A stretch of DNA of 64,000 bases. Source: Apostichopus japonicus (lineage: Eukaryota > Echinodermata > Holothuroidea > Aspidochirotida > Stichopodidae). Location: NCBI RefSeq assembly GCF_037975245.1, contig NC_092567.1, positions 21,984,376 to 22,048,375 of the forward strand, written 5' to 3'. The number at the start of each line of letters is the position of its first letter. Positions within the stretch are counted from its first letter, which is position 1. Positions 22,364 through 58,189 of the stretch are shown here, one piece after another. Both the position numbers and the translations under genes were made by a program. The notes below the pieces were generated by a model. The model saw only the letters and a list, made by a program, of their open reading frames with translations. It made no database searches and was not told the origin of the DNA.

Positions 22364-23651
22364 ATATATATAAGTCAAAACATACCTGAAAATTAGCCAC
22401 TAGGCTTCCACCTAGGGCACAGAGGCAACCAAGAAACACTGTCAAACCGTTCAGTCTGTGCAGTCCTAATGTTATAACCATGGAGTCCACCTGCTTGTAC
22501 CTTAGCATTACTCCCACAAACACTGCAAGTAAGATACAACGGGGAAAAAAAACAATTATTAATAGACATAATTCATTAACATTACACGCAGATTAAAACA
22601 AATCAAAAGCAGATCCGATAAATTGTTCTACAAATGTTGATTAGGCTATTTTCTCAAAGCCTTTTTGCAGTAGCTGTCCAAAGATGCATGGTCATCATTT
22701 AATTCAAGTTCAAAGTTAATTGAAACCTTGATATATGACTTTCCTACAAAAACTGTATTGTGAGCCATGGTGATGGGTTGTGAGAAGATGGTGGGAAAGG
22801 GGGTGGGGGGGGCCTAAGGGGATATGGTATCGGTAATGCAACAGAAAATCGTATTGTAAATAGATGGAGGATTGTTAGATAAAAGCACTTAGCATAAAAT
22901 GTGCTTGGTGAGAATATTTAACTATGTACTTACTTATCAATGAAATCATATTCAAAAATTGGCCAAAAATGCAGCTTTCTGGGGCATCTCCTCCTGTATC
23001 ACTATACCAAACAAACATAGAAGAAAGTTCTTTCAAAACAACGTTTTCTCTCATTTGCTATAGTATGACATAGTTACGGTTTCATGATTCATTAAGTTAA
23101 CCATGCACATTAAGTTTTATTTTGCATTATTCCTGACCGTCTAGTAATGCCCTTGTATTGCACAAATATCTGAATATGCTTTCTTCATTCAATTTCTTCA
23201 CTCCAATACATTTTGGTGACTCCCACTTTGAATTCCCGGTCATTAATTGGACATCCAAGTTTCTCAATGTCAGTGTATCACATGCTACAGCAGATGGAAA
23301 CTTACCTAAGTACTTTTAAATATCAATTTTAATCAAGCAAGTGATCTTTCAACTTTAAAGGGTGATATGTATAAAAAATAAATCTGCAAATCCAAATACG
23401 CACAAAATGAAGAAACAGAACATTTATTAAAAACACATATGACTACAAATTTATATGTACAAATAATACATATTAAACTAAGGAATGGTGTTGAGTTAAA
23501 AACTAATTAATGATTACCTGATGTATGGGAATAGTTTGGCAACATCTCCATGTAAGACTGCTATAGTGTAGCTAGTAACAAGCATTATTGGTCCCAGGAT
23601 GGCTAAGGCAATGGGCAGGAGAACCAGACACAATCCTCTACAACCCTCCAT
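19091..23651 (-). CDS. DRAM/TMEM150 (Frag1/DRAM/Sfk1) family six-helix membrane protein
   Basis: Minus-strand coding exons: 23651-23518, 23001-22934, 22522-22386, 21750-21546, 20234-20173, 19228-19091 (TGA 19093-19091). All GT-AG junctions agree in phase and give 247 residues, near the 238-266 of vertebrate DRAM1/DRAM2. Family hallmarks: FPYISDTGGDAPESCIFGQ after helix 1, RYKQV, CALGGSLVANFQ, VHYLGALLLFGFG, YYYWGPEDGGYTAHLVSTF and SEWVMSVALMGFFVTYIPDF. About six hydrophobic segments predict a multi-pass membrane protein. DRAM proteins act at lysosomes/endomembranes in autophagy, while TMEM150 relatives act at the plasma membrane. The PEDG and SDTG motifs favour DRAM, but the paralogue cannot be fixed by eye. 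It is head to head with SETDB1. Confidence 0.9.
19351..19590 (-). mobile_element. tRNA-derived SINE, family A copy 2
   Basis: Same organisation as 6452-6708: (TATG)n tail on the left, tRNA-like head on the right with GTTAACCACTGAGCTAA in reverse complement. It lies in the intron between the last two coding exons of the DRAM-family gene and in the same orientation as that gene. Confidence 0.8.
20864..21418. repeat. Tandem duplication, two copies of about 255-295 bp
   Basis: Copy 1 (about 20870-21120) and copy 2 (about 21122-21418) share AACTCAAGTTTCAAGGCTCC, ATGTTTACACCAATTGAGTA, ATGAATGAATAATAACAGGT and CAGTGAACCCATTAGGCT. Copy 2 carries small insertions. It lies in an intron of the DRAM-family gene. 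Confidence 0.85.
22010..22372. repeat. Two (AT)n tracts enclosing a GCCCAGCACT-repeat segment
   Basis: (AT)n at about 22010-22055 and 22317-22372 bracket roughly 260 bases. Near the left end the motif CCGCCCAGCACT (or CCCGCCTAGCACT) occurs three times, with an inverted copy in GGTCGGCACTGGGCGG. It lies in an intron of the DRAM-family gene. It may be an old inserted element, but no matching ends were found. Confidence 0.55.
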
Positions 23652-25192
23652 CTTGAGTCATAAATTATTACTGTAAAACGAGTAAAGATTGTTTTTTTTT
23701 GGTTCTGACAGCAATCGCTTTGCAAAGAACACTAATTCATTGAAACGTAACGGTAATCATTTCTGGTCTAAATGTCAACATACTGAAAGTAACTTTCAAA
23801 CAGTCCTCTCCTAAAATTTCTGACTCATCAATTATACATTGATCAGGGAATAATCTAAGCATTCAAATATTTTGTACCGTAGCACTTTTGTAAGGCTCTG
23901 AATTTTGTCTCTAACTAAATGCTTTCGTTATAATGAGTGAAACCGCTGCAACACATCATTGTAGTTATATAGCAATGGCCGGGTGTTACTAAAACGAATG
24001 ACAATTCATTACACATAACAAATGACAATATGTTGTACACACTAAAAACTTGCGTTGACTAAAACGAATAACAGTGAATGTCAGCACAGACATTTGCTTC
24101 AACTGGATATCACAGTACAGATTTGTGGGTATATTAAAGCCACTCAAACTGAGTGGATGCGAAGTGCGTGGCTTACAGGTCTAGTAAAGTACGGACAAGA
24201 TACAAACGCACGTTATAGTAAGCGAAATTGTAAGTCTGATTTTAGAAAGTAAATTTAACGTCATTCCCGATATTAAATGTTAGAAACTAACAATACTGTA
24301 ATCTTGAAACGGCTAAAAATTTCAGGAAGAGTCCTTATATTGGACATTTCTATGAATTTTTTTTTTTTTAGGGGGGGGGTGCAAAAGGGACTGGAAAAGG
24401 AGAAAATTTGCGCCAGTTTTTCTCTTCTCACCACGGCCCTAGTTGTCATTCGGTGTCATTAGCTGTCATTCAACAATGATTATTAACCCATTAACCCTGT
24501 ACAAAGTCAACTGTCATTCGGTCATTCACTGTCAATCGTTTTAGTTTGTCCTTAGCAATGTGACCACTTTTGCGAAGCATTTTGGAATGCGATATGGAAT
24601 AAATTCTTCTCTGTATAAAGTTAACATAATTGTTTGAATTTCTAATTTTCAAGATGTTTAGCCATATAGGAATTGAAATCAGGTTAAGTTGTTATAATTA
24701 CATTTGGTTGTGGATATAACATCATATACAGCTATTCATGCTGTACAATTAAGACACGTAAACCCAAAAAGTTTGTCTTCTGCAACCGTAGGCTTTTGTT
24801 TCCGTCATTTGTAGTAGGTGTAACACACGAAAATTATAATTGATACTGGTTCCACGAAATGTAAACAGTATGCAGTCTTCTAAACACTTTTGAACGTTGT
24901 GCTAGGCTATGCATTGTTAATCGTGATATTAAACATTATGTCCAGGCTTTCGGGCAAGGATTTAATGTCTAATCCGAACAGAAAATTTCTTGCCAACTTT
25001 GACATGATAGCCTATTTAGCCTTTTGTGCAGCTTTGAATATATGATTAGGCTAAGCACTAGTATTTAGTAATAGTATTACTAGAATATAGACTAGAGTGC
25101 GCTTTTGCATGGAAAGTTCATCTGGAACTTTGTAAGACGTTAGACTATGTGTTCGCTTTGCAGTTGGAATGCATCTATTAAAACTACTTACT
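23652..25192 (-). other. Possible 5' untranslated leader and first intron of the DRAM-family gene
   Basis: Reading on the minus strand, TTTTACAG just before 23670 is a good acceptor 19 bases upstream of the ATG (23651), implying a non-coding upstream exon. A good donor, ATCA followed by GTAAGT, at 25192-25187 could end that exon. The transcription start was not identified; the intervening 1.5 kb looks like ordinary intron. Confidence 0.3.
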
Positions 25193-26535
25193 GATCCTTC
25201 TAGAAATTGGTGCCTTACATGAGAGCCGGGAATTCTTCATAAAAAGCTCTTTCTGAGTGTTATTATGTTCACTTACCCAGCCTACGTAAGGTATTGTTGT
25301 GAAGCACGAACTGACGCTAAACCGATGCACCGGTCTTATGACATGATATGACGTAATTAAAGTGAAAATAAGAGTTTCCTGTTTGTGAATTTCCAGGCTG
25401 TTTTGAAGCATGGACATATATGAAGATAAAATGCTCATTACAAACTCCTCAAAAACAAAGCAATTCCTTTTAGTATGGATTATTCGAAAGATTTCAACTA
25501 AAGCATAAGGCTAGCTAGTTAGTTTTATTCCCGACCCTGCCCTTTTTGCGTCCCATAAAATTGATACGATTCGATAGTATGTGTATGTCACAGTGATGTG
25601 TATGTACGTTCGTACACACCGTATATACCGAATCTGGAAATTATCAAAGAAGACGGCATAGTGTAGGCACAAAGCGAAGGTCACTTGCGGATATCCGTTC
25701 TCAAGCACAAAGTGAGAAAACCAAATGTTTTGCCACTTTTTTGGCGCTTTAAGCCATGTTTTGTTGTACTTGAAAATCACAAAGGATCCACAAACGGCTA
25801 TATTGTAAAGTGTAACGTTAGTAAATACGCTTAGGCTGTACGATAAGTTATCAATGGCCTGCCCCTAGGCTAGCCAACTGAATACATTGTCAGTAACTTC
25901 CAAACAATACAAGTACCCTAGCCACTACAGGTTCCACCAAATATTAGTTACGCGAAATGTGTATATGTATTAAGCAATAGACCTATGGAGTTCAGATGTC
26001 ATTTGAAGTATGCAGAGTGTAAATGTGAAAATGCGGTAGGCCTGCCCTTAGGGCCTTAGTACAGTAGTATCTCAAGAATAGGAATATGGAGGGATATCAT
26101 ACTTTATACGTTGCTTTTGGCTATTGACTTCTACAAATGCATGTATGAAACCGCAACCTAAAGAAGTTAATTTACTGTGGCTCTCATTTGTACTATGAGT
26201 AAAAAAAAACTTACTTATTATGTGTAGGTGAGGTCAAAGGTCATTTGTGGCCAACAGACAGCAACAATTAGAAATGTGTTGGTTTTTATCTTGAGGTAAA
26301 TTTAGTTTCAAAACATTCAGTATTTTATGTCATCGAAACCTCTTTGCATTTTCGCATTTCTGATCAATCGCTTACCTGTCCATTCTTGCACTTAATGTAA
26401 TTTTGCGTGAATATTTCAACAACCTACATAATTTTCTCCTCTGTTATATGGTTTGGTTATAGATGTACATTCTGAGAACATTCAGGCCAGGGAACAATCA
26501 TTAAAGGTGACGAGTGTTGGAACAAGCACCTCAGG
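25193..26535. promoter_or_regulatory. Head-to-head interval between DRAM-family and SETDB1 genes
   Basis: This interval probably contains the promoters and untranslated first exons of both divergent genes; 2.9 kb separates the two start codons. No TATA box or unambiguous core element was recognised. An in-frame stop (26473-26475) lies upstream of the SETDB1 ATG used here. Confidence 0.35.
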
Positions 26536-50056
<23,521 letters not shown>

Positions 50057-50410
50057 GTGTCTTTAAGGCAAAGGCTACTGCTTCAAGGAGAGTTCAGAAT
50101 CTTAGAGAGAGAGAGTCAGAGGGTCTGCTTACATAGACAAAGTTAGCACTTGCCTGTATGGTCAATGTTCATTGCTACCAAAAAAGGCTAAATGTCTTTG
50201 AGGCTGGTAAATGGTCGATGGAGTCTGTGTTATAAGTAGAGGGGGCTGTTGTAGATTAAACAGAGAGCTCTGGACAGGTTTTGTTGCTGTCGTGAACTGC
50301 TGCACAAACTGTTTGTGTTTCTCGACTAAAGCCGATGAGACTTAGAACGGACAGACTCTTGATCAGTCGTAGCTTTAAGCATGCCCGCACTTGCCCGACT
50401 ATCCACGGTG

Positions 50411-50713
50411 AGAGCGTGGTGGCCAATTGGCTAAGGCGTCGGACTCATGATCCAAGGATTGCTGGTTCGATTTCTGCCTAGTTCATTACGTTGTGTCCTT
50501 GGGCAAGATGCTTTATCTCACTTGCCTTTCTCCACCCAGGGGTTAAATGGGTACCTGTGAGGTAACTTGTCATTGGGCGCAGTATATAACTGCTGCCGAC
50601 TGGAGGGATTGTCTCTGGGACAGGTTATCATTGACCAGGGGTAATATAATGTCTGTAAAGCGCTCTGAGACCTATCGCTGGTATAAAGCGCTATATAAAA
50701 AGCAAATATTAGT
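50411..50713 (+). mobile_element. tRNA-derived SINE, family B copy 2
   Basis: The tRNA-like head GCGTGGTGGCCAATTGGCTA and box B GGTTCGATTTC are followed by the body TTGTGTCCTTGGGCAAGATG and the end TAAAGCGCTATATAAA. Shares head, body and 3' end with 3826-4196. Inserted in the SETDB1 3' UTR in the sense direction. Confidence 0.85.
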
Positions 50714-53700
50714 ATTGAGTCGGTCGGGCAGTTTGTGGCAGGCTTTAAAGCTGAATGAAGAGATATCCTTCCTAGTTCATGAGTTGTTGGGTTTTCTGTG
50801 CTACAAGGTTCAAAAAGGGTTAGTATTAGGTTGGGTAGCCAAACGTTATTTCTACCATAGGTTAGAAATATTTTGAGCAATAGTTGTAAAAGTAGTAGGC
50901 AAAACAATCAGAGGATTATCCGTTCCCTCTTGGAGAATTTGCAGGTTTGAGTGGTTCGAATAGTTGACGATACCTATGTGTTAGCAGGATAGCTTGGGTA
51001 GCAGTGTTTTAATGCTACCATGATTTATTCAAGAAATGTTAGACAGCAGGAAATTGTGGTATTAAAGCAAGAGAAGGATACCTTTACCAAAGGAAGGAAC
51101 AAATGAGTACCTTTTTCTTGGGTACTGGCCTTTTTCATCCTTTGACAGATGCTGCATTTACCCTTGTTGGTACTTAAATGTTTTTTTTCATAACAATTTT
51201 GGGCATATTTTAAGCATTTGGAAGTTATGTCCTTAAGAATAATTTTATTTTTTTCCTAAAACTTACGTGTGGCTTAGGAAGGTGTTGGCAAGCCAGAATC
51301 TCTTTGTCTCACATCTGGGCATACCTCTGTCCCTGTCATAGTATGTCTGAGACTTGTACATTTATGTATGCTGGTTACCCTTGGAGAAAAAGGAAGAAAG
51401 ACTAGCAGCTACATCGAAAAGACATACTTTAAAATCTTAAAATCTTCCAAGGCTGTAACGATAGGCTGATTTAACTTGACACCTTGAACCCAGTGTTACT
51501 ATAATGACAATGGTCATGTCTTTTCATCATAAACTATTCATTCATTCATGAACTCGTGTCACAACAGAAGGAAAATTTGGTGAAGGAGTTGAGCTGGAAA
51601 AGAAATCATATAAAAGAAGGATTGGAATAGAGAAAGATGCTTACTCTTCTTGCTAAGAGTGTATTGATGGGTTTCATCTATGTATCAGTTCTTGGACCCG
51701 TCATATTCAACTAAATTAATTTTCCCACTGACGACACCAACGATCAAACACTCCCTCCCACTTATGTAACCAGAGTACATGGTGGGTTGAAAATAATTGT
51801 TTCTATATTATTTTTTGGTGTCAGTTGAGCTAGTGGTGCAATAGCTATATTCTACGCATCATGTTATGTTGCTATAGCAACAGCTATAGCTACAGCTGGT
51901 GTGGGGGAGGGAGGGGGTTAGAGAAGTATTAAAATATAAAAATTGCCGTCCTACCCAGGAGATTAAAGTATATTTCACTGTCATTGCATTACGATCAATT
52001 TTCAAATTTTGTCGATCAATATGGCCAGAAAAAAATGAGTAAGATTGGTTATTCGTGACAAGGTGTAATTAGTGAGGCATCTGTGATTTATGCATGAGAA
52101 GGGAATGCTACTATATGACTGATGGATGTCTCCTTTGACATTTGGTACATCAAATTTGGAATATTTGTTTAGCAGTCAGAGTTCTATGAAATCCATGCTT
52201 TATTGAAAAATGTTTCCTGAGAATTTTAACTTCCTCTTTGGGAGAAGTTCTTTTATACCAAAATTATAAATGAGACAAAGCTCATAGGATATGGTGATCT
52301 CACTCATTCATTCTGTTGTGACCAGTTGCCATCATGCAATTGAACCAAAACTTTAAGATATGCTCTCAGGATACGGTCACACATTATGATACAGACGATT
52401 TCAGAATAATCAAGTGCTGCCAATTGGACGATTATTTTTTAACCGTTCTTTAAGAAGTAGATCTTACAAATTTCTTGCACTCAAACTTTTACTAATATTC
52501 ATAACATTATTTCAGCCTCATAGGTTCTTTGTCTGAGCTAAGCTTATCATTATGTTAGTTATTTCTTTCACATTGAAAGTATTGGTGTGGGGAGGGGGGG
52601 GGAGGGGAGGTACTGTGACATCACCCATTAATACAATATATTGATATGATTGAAAACGATAACACCATGAGATGTCATTTTGAATCAGGATATCCCGCAA
52701 ATGGAACAAGATTATTTTTTTTAAACTCTCCCTCACAATTAATTTCAAATACACAAGGTTACCGTCAATATGTGGGTCTGCTTTTTCCTTGAATGCAGAT
52801 GTGTCATTTGTTTCATTTCATTTGCGAGATTTGATGTCGAAAAGCACAAAATGTCGTCTGTGGTCAGGGGTGGATCAATTGGCTTTACCTGTCCGAGCTG
52901 CCAAGTTGTGGTACCAAGGGCGCTGATTTCTTCCTGGATGTGATTTTTTTTTGGGGGGGAGGGGGGCTAGTTTTCATGCAAGGATCCAAAATGCACCATT
53001 TCCTTCTAGGACCTAGCCCTGCTGGTCGTACCCCCAAGTCCATCCCTGTCTGTTGTTTACCACAGATGATTCTACACGGTCATTTGAAGCACAAACTAAT
53101 ATGGTCAGGTGTTTATTTGTATTCCTTTAATTTTTTTAATTTTTTTTATATCTTTGTAAGAGGGTTCCAGTGTTTTTGTAAGGAGGAGTTCACATATCAT
53201 AGCATGGTCGAATATTGTGAACTGTTTAGACTAATATTACGAATATTCCATACATTTGTTAAATTCAGATTAGTGATAAATCTTGAAGATTTAGTATTCA
53301 ATTTGGTATGGTAATTGGTAAATAATGAACATTAACTAATTGCTGAAATAATGAATTTGAAGAAGTGTTACATTCAATGATTTTGTAACTTAAAATATCT
53401 CTGTTAGCATTGTAGATAATCGTGTGAATGTTGTTCAGTAAATCATAATGTTTAATGCCTAAAAAAACAAAATGTTTCTGTTTTGAAATAATTGATTATC
53501 TTTTTCTGTGAAGTGCATGGGGGCGGGGAGTCTTTGCTATAAATGTTGAACCCTGTTACATTGAGTGTTCTTAATGTTAAATATCGCCACCCCTCTTTGT
53601 GTCAATTTATAGCTGAAGGTGTTTCATTGTGGATTGAAAAAAAAAAAATGTTTGCTGATGTTGGAATAGTAGGAATGTAATGTTTCCAGTCGTTCTACAG

Positions 53701-53799
53701 TTGTGGCCTGCCATTGTGGGTTTTTTTTAAGTGTCGTAAAAAACATATTTTTCTACCCAATTCGTAGTATGCCTAGGTTTGTTATGATGAAAGAAAACA

Positions 53800-53805
53800 A
53801 ATAAA
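53800..53805 (+). terminator. Poly(A) signal, SETDB1
   Basis: AATAAA within CAAATAAAAATAAATA, the first strong signal after the stop codon; a second overlapping near-match follows. Confidence 0.5.
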
Positions 53806-53941
53806 AATAAATATTTTGGATGACGTCATAATTCATTGATGCGATTGATCATTTATCTTCTGTACTTTACTATCTTGTTCCGCTCCTTCTTCATCTCTTT
53901 CTTTGATCCCTTTTTTCTTTTTTCTTTTTTTTTTTCCAAAT

Positions 53942-54296
53942 TTAAAGGGTGTGAAGACTCGCGCACAAAGAAACGTCTCATGCCGGTAATCTGCCCTAGT
54001 TTCGAATGAGGTGTAACAGAAGTGTTAGACACCACCATCGATCCCAGAAAATACACACACCGCTTGCTACCGTCGGTAATTAGACACTAGTGTACAGTCA
54101 ATACATACAGCTACGGTCAATACCCACAACACAGTGTACATAGCAGCGTGGACATCTCAGGTCTAGATAAAAGATAACAAGGTATCACTTTTCATTACTG
54201 TCTGCATTTTGTAGCGACAAGAAGAAACTTCACTTGCAAGCAACGGAAAGTTAACTTTTCAGAGCGCGGTTTGGGGTGAGTCTTCAATGCATTTAA
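53942..54296. mobile_element. TTAA-bounded non-autonomous element, full copy
   Basis: The left end TTAAAGGGTGTGAAGACTC and the reverse complement of the right end TTAAATGCATTGAAGACTC form imperfect terminal inverted repeats about 19 bases long, each including a TTAA. A TTAA target is known for piggyBac-type elements, but the superfamily is not certain. No ORF. It lies just beyond the SETDB1 poly(A) signal. Confidence 0.65.
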
Positions 54297-56235
54297 GGAA
54301 TCTTTGCGATAGTGATGGCGTGTTGTGTGCGTGTGTATGTTGTTCGGAAAGCTATTATTGTATAGGTCATTCCGTGCCAGTGTTTGGTGCAGCTTCCGTA
54401 TAAGAACAAAATAACTTACATTAAGGACAACATATTTTCTTCTTCTTTAGGGAAGGGAAGGAGGTGTATTGGGTAAAGGACGTGACGAATTAATTGGCAA
54501 AGGTGACAAATTTGATACAACCTTATGACAAGTCAATTTCTTTTGAGTGCAAACTGTGTAACACGGTTCTTTTGAAATTTTTGTCTATAGAGTGTTGATG
54601 AGAAAATGTTGGGGACAATTTTCTTTTAAACCCACTTTATGTGGGTTAATACCTCTGTCAAATTGAGTGTGGGAAAGGAGCTAGCAAAATGTAGGACGAC
54701 CATGAAAAATGGAATAAAAAACTGGCACTCAAAAAATCTGTGTTTATCCTCGATTCCCCTCTCTCGAAAGTCGTGAGAAGGGGGTGGAGGGGGGGGAGGG
54801 TCTTTTGATGGGTGATTGGTTTTTGCAATGTTTGATGCAACAACTTTCAACCGTTATGTTGTCGTGGGTGACTTTTTTTTTTTAAATGGCTGGTCCTAAG
54901 ATACAATTATGTACTCCTTTATGCAACTTGTGATTGGAATTGTTAAACTGTTTAGGTTGTAATTTACTTGTTATATACTTAGGTACTTTACTCTTAGATT
55001 CCTTTAAATACTCTCTTCATCACTACTGTACATGTTACATACTTAGGTACTTTACTCTTGGAGTCCTTTAAATACTCTCTTTATCACGTGGTTGAGGGGT
55101 GGAAGTTGGGCCCGTTGTCTTTGTACTGCCTCTCCCCCCCCCCCCCCCCCTCAGACGTCTACTTGGTGACTGAACTATTTTATTTGGTGTCTTACTTCTT
55201 ACTCAATTTTAATGTTATTGCGCTTAATTCTCTGTTTATGAATAAAAAAATATTTATCATTAGCAGGCGAACAAACTCAAAGAGTTGTTTTCCCGAGTAA
55301 TAACTTCCTATTCGACTCACCATGCATATTCATGTCTCCATGGCTACCAGTTTGACGTAAAAAAGTGGGGAAACATGGTACGGTTCGAATATTTGAACAA
55401 AGTGCGAATATTCACACAACAATTACAAACTACCATTCATAACTGGCGGATCGAGAGTGGTGCTTAGTCATTTATTGACTAGAAACGGTCACCAACATAA
55501 AGAAGAAAAATATATGATTCTGCTTTTCGTCTTACAAAATGAATGAAAGGACACATAACTTATTGCCGTACATAAACATGAAAACAACTTACTCATAAGA
55601 AGGATCCTTTTTGCGTCATGATAGTGACTAAAGGTAAATAAACAAGTAGCAATGACAACCAAAAACAACCACAACAACAACGTAGAAACGTAACGTAAAC
55701 TCAGATGTATTTGTTTAGACACACAATCATAAAGAGAAAAGTATTACTGTTCGTCATACGGAGAAGGAGGAAAACAAGGAGAACGAGGAGGGGAAGGAAT
55801 CAAAGCTTAGACATCTCCCTATATTTCTTCAGCAAATGAAGATTAAATCAGCAGCGGGTAAATAATGTAATTATTACATTCTCAACATTCGTCTCCTTGA
55901 CAAGTTTGGATAATAGTACAAAAAAACATATCACAATTGCAAAATTTCTATAAAGAAAAGAAAATATAGTCTTTCAAATAGTTAGAATTTGCAAAAGGTG
56001 ACAAAGCAAGTTAATGAGTGACTTGGGAATTTTGACTATCGCTTGAGGTGTAGAGTGGGTCGACTTGTTTGGCACTTAGTGCCCCCGGGATATATCCTTG
56101 CTGACTTTTCTTAAGATCTTTTATAAAATGTATCTTGCAGGCTTCATCGCCACGAAGACGCACGACAGACAGAAACATACACACACACACACACACGTAC
56201 ATGCACTGTTCTGGATTCTGCAACTCACTACGCTT
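54297..56235. other. Gene-less interval
   Basis: No supported exon. It holds a 60-65 bp tandem duplication (54965-55030 and 55031-55090, sharing TACTTAGGTACTTTACTCTT), a poly-C run near 55140, and a short (CA)n near 56180. Confidence 0.5.
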
Positions 56236-56236
56236 T

Positions 56237-56372
<136 letters not shown>

Positions 56373-57002
56373 GTTGGTGTGTGTGTGTGTATGTGTCTCC
56401 CTGAATAAGTTCTCTTCTAGTGCGTCTGTTTCTTACAACTCTGGCCAAAGATAATACCAAAAGACCCATAGAAATTAAATTTCTGGCCTCACGTTACCGT
56501 AAAGGCAAAAAACGTTAAACGAAATATAGTACATACAATAACGTATACAGATACTACTTGCACAAGAAATAACAATAGACCGGATTAGGGAAGTTTTGCA
56601 GTACAAAGGGTCGAGGGAAAATACCAAATATGTTTTGCGGAACCTATAGTTAAGATTTGCATGCAAACCAGTTATAATTATTTCATTGTCATGGTAGTGT
56701 AAACGGCTATTGTGACCTTACTACAACCTTATTATTCTCAGCGTATACGGTTTTAAGGTGAAAGTAGCCTTGGAATTCATGCGCTCAAAAACAATATTTA
56801 AAAAATCTGTCTTTTATCACATATCGAACCTTCGAAAGGATCGTCACTGTCCAAGCATTGCCGTAGCTTATATCCCGTCGGTATATGTATACCAAAACAG
56901 AACTAGCATCGTTCGATACAGGTGCCAATAGCCTTCAGTGAAATGACGACCTTCCTTACCGGTTTCGAACCTCTGAACATACAATCATCGTCCTTTGCCT
57001 AT

Positions 57003-57066
57003 AGTTGGTTAGGCTGTCCGCATATAAAGCGGGAGGCCCGGGTTTGAATTCCGGTTGAGGTTGGAC
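57003..57066 (+). mobile_element. tRNA-like SINE head fragment
   Basis: GTTGGTTAGGCTGTCCGCAT resembles box A, and GGGTTTGAATTCCGG resembles box B, in tRNA spacing. No clear SINE body follows; the sequence passes through A-rich DNA into the ATATATCACC minisatellite. Confidence 0.5.
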
Positions 57067-57157
57067 GTTTTTTTTTAACTGTGGACTTTCCAACTCATTA
57101 CAATTTCATGTTTTTCTACAATTTTTTCTACAATAAATAAAAAAGAAGGAAAAAAAA

Positions 57158-57505
57158 ATATATATATATCACCATATATATCACCATATATATATATCAC
57201 CATATATATCACCATATATATATCACCATATATATATCACCATATATATCACCATATATATATCACCATATATATATATCACCATATATATATCACCATA
57301 TATATATCACCATATTTCACCATTTATATCACCATATATTTCACCATATATATCACCATATATATATCACCATATATATATCACCATATATATATATCAC
57401 CATATATATATATCACCATATATATATCACCATATATATCACCATATATATCACCATATATATCACCATATATATCGCCATATATATCACCATATATATA
57501 TCACC

Positions 57506-57536
<31 letters not shown>

Positions 57537-57538
57537 CA
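57158..57538. repeat. ATATATCACC minisatellite
   Basis: About 30 units of CACCATATATATAT with 10-16 base spacing, varying in the number of AT pairs, with a few CATTT or TCGCC variants. Short units without unique spacers, so not a CRISPR-like array. Confidence 0.95.
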
Positions 57539-57540
57539 TT

Positions 57541-57740
57541 AATATATGATATGTCCATATGTTACCATATCACCTGAGCCTTCCGTGATACGCACTGTTG
57601 AACGAAAATAATATATTCGTCGTGTGATTTTGTCCGATGAAGTACAGACTAACAGTTAAGCACTCTGATTGGACAGAAAGTATCTTTCCATATCTCATAG
57701 AATGGTTGGAAGATTGTACGGTTCCGAGCAAATCTAATAC
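57541..57740. repeat. Direct repeat, left copy
   Basis: Matches 58401-58600 in ATATGTTACCATATCA, CGTCGTGTGATTTTGTCCGA, CACTCTGATTGGACA and GTTCCGANCAAATCT. Both copies hold an inverted CCAAT box (ATTGG). The start-to-start distance is 860 bases. Confidence 0.8.
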
Positions 57741-57769
57741 ATATTCATCAGCAATATTAACAAGGAAAG

Positions 57770-58145
57770 GGGTGATTTAACCAGGAATGAGGTGGAAAAT
57801 CAGTTTAATATTAACCAGGATAATGGTGACATCAACCAGGAAATGTTTAATTTAACCAGAAAGGGGTGGAACATTCTGTGATATTAACCAGGATAGTATT
57901 AGCATCAACCAGGAAATGTTTGTAAATATCACAAGGAATGAGGTGAATACCCATTGATATTAACCAGGACAGTGTCAAAATTTCACCACGAAATTTAACC
58001 AGGCTTTCCTGGTTATATCTACCAGGATTTTGTTAAAATCTCATTAACCAGGCAACTTGATGAAAACAACCAGGATATATAGGGTAGCATATAAACGCAA
58101 CTCCTGGTGAAAATTTCACCAGGAACTGGTGAAATTTCACCATGT
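57770..58145. repeat. ACCAGGA-rich block
   Basis: AACCAGGA or a close variant occurs about a dozen times on the plus strand, often as ATTAACCAGGA or CATCAACCAGGAAATG. The right end holds nested palindromic sequence, CTGGTGAAAATTTCACCAGG and then CTGGTGAAATTTCACCA. Confidence 0.7.
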
Positions 58146-58189
58146 TGTTTTTAGAGTGTAGGCCTATACGTAGGCCTTCATTCGTTATA

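Larger units (their letters stand above)
50057..53805 (+). other. SETDB1: SETDB1 3' untranslated region
   Basis: No further coding exon follows the stop. The first convincing poly(A) signal, AATAAA within an A-rich run, is at 53800-53805, which implies a 3.7 kb 3' UTR. It includes a plus-strand SINE (50411-50713), a G-rich stretch near 52590, and a 14-bp perfect palindrome GTTGCTATAGCAAC at 51868-51881. Weaker signals could end it earlier. Confidence 0.55.

Noticed and set aside
57158..57538. Regularly spaced repeats resembling a CRISPR array
   Set aside because: Units are 10-16 bases of ATATATCACC with no unique spacers, in a eukaryotic genome; this is a minisatellite.
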